Source of the DNA: Bacteroidales bacterium
GTDB taxonomy: Bacteria > Bacteroidota > Bacteroidia > Bacteroidales > UBA7960
DNA length: 7,719 bases
NCBI GenBank assembly: GCA_007132825.1
Contig: SLNX01000020.1
Coordinates: 1-7,719, forward strand
Direction: 5' to 3'
The position numbers were made by a program, and so were the translations under genes. Shown here piece after piece: positions 1 through 6,194 of this stretch (positions within the stretch are counted from its first letter, which is position 1; every line of letters begins with the position of its first letter). A model generated the notes under the pieces. The model was not told the origin of the DNA. It saw only the letters and a list, made by a program, of their open reading frames with translations, and did no database searches.

Positions 1-1799
1 CCTTTGTCGTGATCTAATTCCAGTGAACCATTTAGCTGATCTTCAACGAGTAATTTTACCAAATTAAGGCCAGAGTAATCATTGTCAGATAAAAAATCAC
101 CAGGGTTGAAACCAGGGCCATAGTCCTGAACCTCTAAAGTACAAATGTTTGAATCAGTTATGGAAAAAACAATGTTTATCACAGGTTCTGTATTTTTATC
201 TTTATTGTTATGATACGCATGTCGGATTGCATTGTTTAACAACTCATTGGCAACCATTGCAAGTGGTAGTGCCTGATCAACCCAAACCAGAGTCGAGGTT
301 GCATTGATATTTATATAAATTTTGGCATTCATTTGCCATGAATCACAATAGGTGTCAGCCAAAGATTCTAAAAACCTCCCACAGTCTACCAGCCCGTATT
401 TGTCATCAGTAAGAACCTGATTGTTTAACAATAAAATGGTATTGATTCGATGGTACAAGATTCTTTCTCTGATTTGATCTGTCGATGAGGAGTCTGTATT
501 GCTTTTCAGCCGGATCAGGTTGAGGATGATTTGGATATTATTTTTCACACGTGTCTCTATCTCCTTCATCATCACTTCCATGTTGTTTATTTCTGCTTTA
601 ATGGACTCCTCAGCAAGTTTACGCTCAATCATTTTCTGTTTGGTTGCCACAAGAGATTTCATGAGTTTCTCCGTATGCCTGTCTACCTGCAATTCAAGAT
701 CACCGCTAATGGTCTTTAAGGAGGTTTCTATATCCTTTAGTCGATTTATTTCCTCCTGAAGCGCAATCGCTTCACGCTGATCGGTTCCGTAAATTGCAAT
801 TCCAAATCGATCGCCAAAACTGTCCTCTAAACTGGTAGCAGACAACGATACAGGAATACTCATACCATTTTGGCTTTTAATATTTACATATATTAAGCCA
901 CCTTCACCATTGATCCGGGTTTCATTAAGCAGATTAGTGATCTTAAGCTGTTCTTTAAAGAGCTGAGGTATACGAATGCCTTTAATCTCCGACATCTGAC
1001 GCCCTGATAATTGTGCAACATATGGATTAATTTCAAAAATAGTACCACTTTCATCGCAAAAAAACAGCAACTGTTTCAATTCAAGTAATAGCTTATGCGA
1101 GGCTTTGGCAGGGTCAGGGGGGGAAAATTGATAATGAATAAAACCATATCCAATCGTAGCAAACCAGGGCAATAACAAGTAATGTGGCATTCTCATGTAA
1201 TAGGTAACTGAAGGATCGGAAATAAAAAAATCGGATAGAATTAAACTGACAGCAAAAACATTTATTGCAACAACAGTAATAAGTATTCTTCTTTTTTGTT
1301 TGCGCCATAATTGTTTTTTCCGCCAATTGTTGAACGCTATAAAGAAGGAAACAGTAAGAATCAATAGAAGGCCATAATGCAAACCGTAGGCAATTTGGTT
1401 TGTCCATACCCAATCTTCCAACAGATGCAGCCTGGATTGATCAAACGAATACAAAACAGCAATCATAAAAAGGCTTAACCCCCCACCAAAAAAGATGAAG
1501 AAAAAGAAAAGAATATCATGTTTCAGGCTATTTCTGGGGTGACCTGTTAGCAAGAGGTTAAAACGAAACAGTAGTGGAAAAAGTGCCCCGTATCCTGCAA
1601 ACCTCAAATAAACAATTTGAACTTCCATCGCACCCTTAACAAAAAAAAGCAGGTTGATGAGAGAAAATAAGGCAAGATATAGTGTAATCGCAAAGAACCA
1701 TCTGTTTAGCGGTGCTTCAGGATTTTTCCATAACATATATATACCCGTTTGCAGGTAGAAAACAAAAACCAATGAAGACAAAATAGTAAAATCAGTCAT
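1..1799 (-). CDS. 7TM-PAS sensor histidine kinase homologue lacking the phosphoacceptor histidine (3' end outside window)
   Basis: The reading frame is open from ATG at 1799 to the left edge (599 full codons, no stop). It is probably only 10-20 codons short of complete, judged against its neighbour. The N-terminal 230 residues hold about seven hydrophobic helices (roughly 4-24, 34-54, 63-84, 96-118, 135-156, 170-190, 207-226), resembling the HisKA_7TM sensor region. A PAS-like domain follows (about 240-342), then a charged coiled coil (343-410), a HisKA_2-like dimerisation segment and an HATPase_c domain. ATP-site motifs are kept: N-box ELLNNAIRHAY (E519, N523) and G1 box DYGPG (D559-G563). 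The H-box reads E415-T416-R-V-K-N-N where the family has HHRVKNN, so the phosphorylated His is Thr. The downstream IHxxLY-type motif is also lost (LLNNQVL). The start overlaps the upstream kinase stop in ATGA, implying translational coupling. Likely a membrane-bound pseudokinase or regulatory partner; the architecture is secure, the role is inferred. Confidence 0.9.
   Translation of the reverse strand, partial: MTDFTILSSLVFVFYLQTGIYMLWKNPEAPLNRWFFAITLYLALFSLINLLFFVKGAMEVQIVYLRFAGYGALFPLLFRFNLLLTGHPRNSLKHDILFFFFIFFGGGLSLFMIAVLYSFDQSRLHLLEDWVWTNQIAYGLHYGLLLILTVSFFIAFNNWRKKQLWRKQKRRILITVVAINVFAVSLILSDFFISDPSVTYYMRMPHYLLLPWFATIGYGFIHYQFSPPDPAKASHKLLLELKQLLFFCDESGTIFEINPYVAQLSGRQMSEIKGIRIPQLFKEQLKITNLLNETRINGEGGLIYVNIKSQNGMSIPVSLSATSLEDSFGDRFGIAIYGTDQREAIALQEEINRLKDIETSLKTISGDLELQVDRHTEKLMKSLVATKQKMIERKLAEESIKAEINNMEVMMKEIETRVKNNIQIILNLIRLKSNTDSSSTDQIRERILYHRINTILLLNNQVLTDDKYGLVDCGRFLESLADTYCDSWQMNAKIYININATSTLVWVDQALPLAMVANELLNNAIRHAYHNNKDKNTEPVINIVFSITDSNICTLEVQDYGPGFNPGDFLSDNDYSGLNLVKLLVEDQLNGSLELDHDK
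1796..1799 (-). other. ATGA stop/start overlap between the two kinases
   Basis: Read on the minus strand, the upstream kinase ends in TGA and the next gene begins at ATG, sharing the bases ATGA. Such four-base overlaps usually mean that ribosomes finishing the first gene restart on the second, giving linked synthesis. No separate ribosome-binding site is visible for the second gene. Confidence 0.85.
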
Positions 1800-3673
1800 A
1801 ACCCTTGTTTTTGGCCACATTCAAAAGCAACACGAATAAATGCTCCCTTGTGATTCAGAAAAGATATCGACCCTTTTAAAATGTCGCACACCAACAATTC
1901 GACAAGTGATAAGCCTATTTTTTTCAGCTTTGGCTGTCCGTTGTGCAAAACCATACCTTTTCCATTGTCCTGAACATGGATCACACATTCATGGTTTTCA
2001 AAAAAAACATCTATATCGATACGCGCCTGCATCCCTGAATGATTTGCTTGTTTTTCGTCTGAAAATGCATGTTGAAAGGCATTGCCTAGCAGCTCAAAAA
2101 TAATTACACCACAAGGAATAGCCTCATTTATAGATAAAAAGCTATGCTGAAATGAAGGATAAAACCGAATGTGTGATTTTTCCGGTATGATGCTTCGAAA
2201 CTCTCCGATAACTCTCCCAACAAATCCTTTCAGATCAATTTTCCCAAGGTAGGGTGTATCATAAAGATAATCGTGTATCATCGAGATCGTTCTTATACGA
2301 TTGGCAATACTTTCGTATTTGGCCTTTGATTTTTCATCCACAATAAACTTTCCGTGTTCTATATTGATAAGAGATATGATCATCTGAATGTTATTCTTCA
2401 CACGGTGGTGAAGCTCCCGCATCATCTCTTCTTTATTTTTTAACTCTATTAATATTTTTTTTTCTGCCTCTTTCTGCAACAACTGCTCAACATTTAAAGT
2501 TTTCTGGGTACTTATTAGCTCTGCCTTACGTACATTTATTCTGTTCTCAAGTTCCTGATTGCGGGAAATCAATTTTTGTTCAGCAATCTTTCGCTGCTTT
2601 CTTTGTTGATATAAAGCCTGAGTTTGCCGATAGTCGGAAGCAATTAATAAATATCCAACCATATTCCTAAAAGCATCATAAACTTTTGTAATACGGAGTG
2701 AGACAGGAATAGATGAGCCATCTTTGGACCGAAGCATACAAACAAGATCTTCGGTTTTATAATTCATAGAAATATCATGCATTTTTTTTGCCACCATTCC
2801 TGCTGGCTTAAAAAAGTAATCCGGCTCTTTATTGATCATTTCTGAGATACTGAATTTCAACACATCCAAACAGTGTTGGTTTACAGAATATATCAAACCA
2901 TTGTGATCAATGTAAAAGACAAACTCCCTGATTCTGCGTATAAAAATATCGGAAATCGTTTCCCTGAAGAATGTTTGGGGATGGACCAATATTGTTGAAA
3001 AGAAAATGGCAACTGCCATTGGGACAGCAGCCAAATGCACCATCGCAGGTAATACCGGGGTTGATGTAACTGGCAAAACGACATGACCTAACACGCTCAG
3101 TATTAAAAACAAGGTAAAGGATACAAAGAATAATTTTGATTGGATTCTGATTTTTTTGATTTGAGACTTTCTTGATTGAAAAAAAAACTTTCTGGCCAAT
3201 GCGAAGCCAGCAACAGAAGTTCCGAGGTTGTAAGACAAAGCAATATAAACCCAAAACGACTGGACATTCACATCAAAATACCACATGCCTGATGAAGCAC
3301 GATAATAAATCATCAACGATTGCGGATGGACAAGATAACGTATTAGCAGGATGGTCGCAAGTGCCCCAACTGCATATTTCAGAATGCCGGACATCCTCCC
3401 TGAAGGTTTTCCCGACACATGGATCATAAATAGCAAAAGAAAAAAAGGAAGAAAAATCCAGCCAAAAATATTAATTCGATCAAAAAGGTATACCAACCTG
3501 ACATTATCCGATAACTGGATCAAGGCAAAAAACAGGGAAATCCAGGCAAGTGAAAAGAGACTGTAAGCAAACAGGCGGTTGCTTTTAGCTACAGGTTTCC
3601 TGAATAAAAGAAATAATCCTGCCTGCAGGTATAACAAAAAAACCACCAATGAAAAGAAAACAAAAAGTATCAT
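1796..3673 (-). CDS. 7TM-PAS sensor histidine kinase, HisKA_2 type, complete
   Basis: A complete 625-residue membrane sensor kinase. Residues 1-230 carry about seven hydrophobic helices (2-24, 34-54, 69-86, 97-115, 139-160, 180-200, 206-230), like the HisKA_7TM input region. Residues about 245-350 form a PAS-like domain (FVFYIDHNGLIYSVN start) and 351-415 a coiled coil. The HisKA_2 box ELHHRVKNNIQ has its phosphoacceptor at H423, next to H422, and a conserved IHDYLY follows. The HATPase_c domain has N-box ELLGNAFQHAF (E527, N531) and G1 box DNGKG (D569-G573). It should autophosphorylate and pass phosphate to a response regulator, which is not in this window; the ligand is unknown. It lies 47 bases after trxB on the same strand and its TGA overlaps the ATG of a homologous kinase, so the three genes are probably co-transcribed. 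No Shine-Dalgarno site is seen before the start; the first ATG was chosen because it opens the first membrane helix. Confidence 0.95.
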   Translation of the reverse strand: MILFVFFSLVVFLLYLQAGLFLLFRKPVAKSNRLFAYSLFSLAWISLFFALIQLSDNVRLVYLFDRINIFGWIFLPFFLLLFMIHVSGKPSGRMSGILKYAVGALATILLIRYLVHPQSLMIYYRASSGMWYFDVNVQSFWVYIALSYNLGTSVAGFALARKFFFQSRKSQIKKIRIQSKLFFVSFTLFLILSVLGHVVLPVTSTPVLPAMVHLAAVPMAVAIFFSTILVHPQTFFRETISDIFIRRIREFVFYIDHNGLIYSVNQHCLDVLKFSISEMINKEPDYFFKPAGMVAKKMHDISMNYKTEDLVCMLRSKDGSSIPVSLRITKVYDAFRNMVGYLLIASDYRQTQALYQQRKQRKIAEQKLISRNQELENRINVRKAELISTQKTLNVEQLLQKEAEKKILIELKNKEEMMRELHHRVKNNIQMIISLINIEHGKFIVDEKSKAKYESIANRIRTISMIHDYLYDTPYLGKIDLKGFVGRVIGEFRSIIPEKSHIRFYPSFQHSFLSINEAIPCGVIIFELLGNAFQHAFSDEKQANHSGMQARIDIDVFFENHECVIHVQDNGKGMVLHNGQPKLKKIGLSLVELLVCDILKGSISFLNHKGAFIRVAFECGQKQGL

Positions 3674-3681
3674 CTTATCGA

Positions 3682-3721
3682 CTGTAATTCGTTACAGCCT
3701 GTAAGCAAACCGATACAGGCT
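3682..3721 (-). promoter_or_regulatory. Two adjacent hairpins between trxB and the first kinase
   Basis: In the trxB-kinase gap the minus-strand RNA can form an 8-bp perfect stem (AGCCTGTA/TACAGGCT, 3696-3703 with 3714-3721) around a 10-base loop, starting at the last base of the trxB stop codon. A second 6-bp stem follows (CTGTAA/TTACAG, 3682-3687 with 3692-3697) with a CGAA loop (TTCG on the plus strand). The stems share two bases and repeat the CTGTAA word. There is no T-tract, so this is not a canonical terminator. The second hairpin ends 8 bases before the kinase ATG, where ribosomes would load. It may tune read-through, mRNA processing or translation of the kinases; the function is inferred only. 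Confidence 0.45.
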
Positions 3722-4656
3722 TACTGATCAGCCAGGAACCGCTCAGCCTCAATGGCGGCCATGCATCCCGTGCCCGCAGCCGTAACAGCTTGCCGATACA
3801 CATGGTCCTGAACATCTCCGGCTGCAAAAACGCCAGGCACATTGGTTTGGGTTGAATCAGGCTTCGTAATTAAATATCCATTCCCATCCATATCAAGCTG
3901 GCCTTTAAAAATACCACTGTTGGGCTTATGACCGATCGCAACAAAGAAACCTTCCACATCTAGTTTTGAAATCTCACCGGTCTTGACATTTTCAATCATC
4001 ACACCATTCACGGTTTGATCCCCAACAATCTCTTTTGGGACGTGATTCCATACCAGCTCAATGTTTTCTGCTTTCATCACCCTGTGCTGCATCGCCTTGG
4101 ATGCACGCAGCTCATCACGCCGGTGAATCAGGTAAACCTTTTTACAAAGTTTCGCCAGGTAGGAGGCCTCCTCGCAGGCTGTATCGCCTCCACCAACAAC
4201 AGCTACCGTCTGACCCCGGTAGAAAAAACCATCGCACGTGGCACAGGCCGAAACACCAAAGCCATTGTATTTCTGTTCCGATTCAAGGCCAAGCCACTTT
4301 GCCGAGGCCCCCGTGGATATGATCAGCGTTTCTGCAAAAATCTCTTTTTTCTCATCTATAACAACCTTGAATGGACGTTTTGACAGATCTACAGATGTAG
4401 CTATCCCAAATCTTACATCCGTGCCGAAACGCTCGGCCTGCTTCTGGAAATCAACCATCATGTCAGGACCCTTGACTCCTTCCGGATATCCGGGATAATT
4501 CTCCACATCAGTAGTAATCGTCAACTGGCCGCCCGGCTGAAGACCCTGATACATAACGGGCCTGAGGTCAGCCCTTGCAGCATAAATAGCCGCCGTGTAT
4601 CCGGCCGGACCACTTCCAAGAATTAAACATTTAACGGTTTCTTTCTGATCACTCAT
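3721..4656 (-). CDS. trxB: Thioredoxin-disulfide reductase (NADPH, FAD)
   Basis: A complete 311-residue, low-molecular-weight thioredoxin reductase, the usual bacterial length. It passes electrons from NADPH through FAD and a redox dithiol to thioredoxin in the cytoplasm. Visible motifs in order: FAD Rossmann GSGPAG (14-19), QPGGQLT (40-46) and ENYPGYPEG (52-60). The active-site CATCD follows (C138, C141, with the acid D142). The NADPH Rossmann reads GGGDTA (155-160), HRRDELRAS (178-186) carries the arginines typical of NADP 2'-phosphate binding, and the C-terminal FAD motif is GVFAAGDVQD (275-284), followed by RQAVTAAGTG. No thioredoxin gene is adjacent. It is first in a probable operon with the two sensor kinases, 47 bases upstream of the first. 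The ATG at 4656 fits the family start; no Shine-Dalgarno sequence precedes it. A candidate TAnnTTTG element lies about 50 bases upstream. Confidence 0.98.
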   Translation of the reverse strand: MSDQKETVKCLILGSGPAGYTAAIYAARADLRPVMYQGLQPGGQLTITTDVENYPGYPEGVKGPDMMVDFQKQAERFGTDVRFGIATSVDLSKRPFKVVIDEKKEIFAETLIISTGASAKWLGLESEQKYNGFGVSACATCDGFFYRGQTVAVVGGGDTACEEASYLAKLCKKVYLIHRRDELRASKAMQHRVMKAENIELVWNHVPKEIVGDQTVNGVMIENVKTGEISKLDVEGFFVAIGHKPNSGIFKGQLDMDGNGYLITKPDSTQTNVPGVFAAGDVQDHVYRQAVTAAGTGCMAAIEAERFLADQ

Positions 4657-4704
4657 GATATATGATATTTAAAGAATAAAACAAAATGAAAACTAGTAAC
4701 TGTG

Positions 4705-4712
4705 CAAAAGTA
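4705..4712 (-). promoter_or_regulatory. Candidate -7 element for trxB
   Basis: On the minus strand TACTTTTG matches the Bacteroidota -7 consensus TAnnTTTG exactly and would give a leader of roughly 40 bases before the trxB ATG. No TTTG element sits at the usual distance upstream, so the call rests on one box only. Confidence 0.4.
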
Positions 4713-4801
4713 CACCATTTTCCCGTTTCTGCATATCCGAATCCAACCGTGTTACTCCAAATTCCTTCTAAAATCCAATAATTATCAGGAATGGAATGAT
4801 A

Positions 4802-4848
4802 TTTGAAGCATTATTTACATATATGTTTGCAAATATATTGTAAGTTTG
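4802..4848 (+). promoter_or_regulatory. Candidate promoter for the serpin gene
   Basis: Two exact TAnnTTTG matches lie here: TATGTTTG (4822-4829) and TAAGTTTG (4841-4848). A TTTG at 4802-4805 is 16 bases before the first, slightly shorter than the usual -33/-7 spacing. The second lacks a well-placed TTTG; the nearest, at 4826-4829, is only 11 bases away. Either would start transcription 30-55 bases before the serpin ATG. The region is very AT-rich, so chance matches are possible. Confidence 0.45.
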
Positions 4849-4864
4849 TAACAGTGTTGACAAA
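4845..4864 (+). repeat. Imperfect dyad, possible operator, ahead of the serpin gene
   Basis: TTTGTAACA and TGTT(G)ACAAA are reverse complements over nine bases around a central G, broken by one inserted G in the right arm. The dyad overlaps the second candidate -7 box and any nearby transcription start, a place where a repressor could act. As RNA it could form only a small bulged hairpin. No regulator can be named. Confidence 0.35.
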
Positions 4865-4887
4865 TAAGCAAACCAAAATACACAGAT

Positions 4888-6120
4888 ATGAAATCCCAAA
4901 TTATTTTATCAGGCATACTTGTTTTTTTAATGATCCTCACGGCCTGCTCTCACAGGGCATATAAAGATGGAACCCAAATGGAAAAAACCGAAATCAGTTC
5001 AATAGCGCAGGGAAACAATGAATTTGCATTTGACCTGTTAAAAGAGATCCCGTATGAAAGAGACAACATGGTAATTTCTCCTTTCAGTATCTCTACGGCT
5101 CTGGCCATGACCTATGCAGGTGCCAGAAACGTAACCCTTGAGGAGATGGCAAAGGTAATGCATTTCGATAGGGATCAGGTCCTTTTCAATGCCAACTTTG
5201 GAGCATATATCAAAGCCATCAATAACATTGCAAAAGAGCACGTTGAGCTCAATATCGCCAACAGCATATGGGCACAGCAAGACTATAGCTTTATCCAAAG
5301 CTATTTTGATCTGATTGAAGATGTTTATGATTCAGAAACTTTTCAGGTAGACTTCAGAGCCAACAGAGAAGCGGTAAGGGAGGATATCAACAACTGGGTC
5401 TACGACGAAACAAGGGAAAAAATCAAAGACCTGATTGCTCCCGGTGTCTTAACCGATGATACCAGAATGGTATTGGTTAATGCCATTCACTTTCTTGGAC
5501 CATGGCTTAAAGAGTTTGACCCGGAACAAACACGGAAAAACCATTTCTACCTGCAAGGCAGAGAGTTTGTAATGACTGATTTCATGCATAGCACAGACAC
5601 CCTACCCTATTTTGAAGATGAATCGATGCAGGTACTTGAAATGCCCTACTCCGGAAATAATTTCTCTATGGTGATCCTGCTGCCTAAAGAAACGCCCGAA
5701 ATGGAATCCATCGAACAATCGCTTAACAACGAGACTTTTAACAACATCTTAAATCGATTGGAAAGTAAAGAGGTTGACATCGCCATTCCGAAATTTGAAG
5801 CGGAAACAAAACTTGATCTGGACGAGGTATTGATGGGAATGGGAATGGTTCAGCCATTTAACAGGTATGCTGATTTTTCAGGAATGTCAGGAGATTTAGA
5901 CCTCAAAATTGATAAGGTGATCCACCAGGCAATGATTGAAGTAGCGGAAGAAGGTACGGAAGCAGCTGCCGCAACCGCCGTGGTCGTAATCAGAAAAACC
6001 TCCATAGACCCCGACCCCAGAACTATGTTCATTGCCAACAGGCCATTTATGTTCTTCATTAAGGAAAATGAGCACAACAGCATCCTGTTTGCAGGCAGGG
6101 TGATGAATCCATCCAACTAA
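4888..6120 (+). CDS. Serpin-family protease inhibitor, lipoprotein
   Basis: A complete 410-residue serpin with a lipoprotein signal: hydrophobic residues 4-19 end in the lipobox LTAC, with Cys20 the predicted lipidated residue, so the mature protein is anchored in the envelope. The ~370-residue body has normal serpin length. Landmarks: helix A/B region with shutter motif ISPFSIS (63-69), NWVYDET (169-175), LVNAIHF (196-202), H346 of the shutter, and the C-terminal signature NRPFMFFIK then ILFAGR (399-404). The hinge EEGTEAAAAT (354-363) has Thr at P14 and small residues at P12-P9, the inhibitory pattern. Counting from P15 Gly356 puts P2-P1 at R369-K370, suggesting trypsin-like targets, although the stretch to NRPF is slightly long and P1 could shift by a residue. 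Known bacterial relatives include miropin of Tannerella forsythia. The start was chosen because it opens the signal peptide; no Shine-Dalgarno site is seen. Fold is certain, target inferred. Confidence 0.97.
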   Translation: MKSQIILSGILVFLMILTACSHRAYKDGTQMEKTEISSIAQGNNEFAFDLLKEIPYERDNMVISPFSISTALAMTYAGARNVTLEEMAKVMHFDRDQVLFNANFGAYIKAINNIAKEHVELNIANSIWAQQDYSFIQSYFDLIEDVYDSETFQVDFRANREAVREDINNWVYDETREKIKDLIAPGVLTDDTRMVLVNAIHFLGPWLKEFDPEQTRKNHFYLQGREFVMTDFMHSTDTLPYFEDESMQVLEMPYSGNNFSMVILLPKETPEMESIEQSLNNETFNNILNRLESKEVDIAIPKFEAETKLDLDEVLMGMGMVQPFNRYADFSGMSGDLDLKIDKVIHQAMIEVAEEGTEAAAATAVVVIRKTSIDPDPRTMFIANRPFMFFIKENEHNSILFAGRVMNPSN

Positions 6121-6194
6121 ATCAACAAGCAGTCAATAAAATTTAATCAAGAGCGACGTACACCATATTACATGCGATTAACGTACATATATTT
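6121..6194 (+). other. Serpin to secreted-protein gap
   Basis: These 74 AT-rich bases contain no terminator-like hairpin, no clear promoter and no Shine-Dalgarno site before the next ATG. The word ACGTACA occurs twice (6156-6162 and 6181-6187). With no stop signal visible, co-transcription of the serpin and the following gene is possible but unproven. Confidence 0.4.

Noticed and set aside
499..759. Plus-strand open frames of 86 and 62 codons inside the second kinase
   Set aside because: They lie antisense to the continuous minus-strand kinase frame that spans 1-1799 with clear family motifs, and show no recognisable domain or initiation signal.
1114..1413. Minus-strand 99-codon frame overlapping the second kinase
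   Set aside because: It is an alternative frame of the same strand; the kinase frame is unbroken through it and carries the membrane helices and PAS start.
1..1799. Second kinase as a decaying pseudogene
   Set aside because: No stop or frameshift appears in about 600 codons, and the ATP-binding and membrane regions are kept; selective loss of the H-box fits a changed function better.
4015..4383. Plus-strand open frames opposite trxB
   Set aside because: They are antisense shadows of the conserved trxB coding sequence, with no family resemblance or supporting start signals.
5850..6116. Minus-strand open frame opposite the serpin reactive loop
   Set aside because: It is antisense to the most conserved part of the serpin and arises from its codon pattern.
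6156..6187. Direct repeat ACGTACA at 6156-6162 and 6181-6187
   Set aside because: Seven bases in AT-rich intergenic DNA is too short to claim a regulatory or mobile-element repeat.
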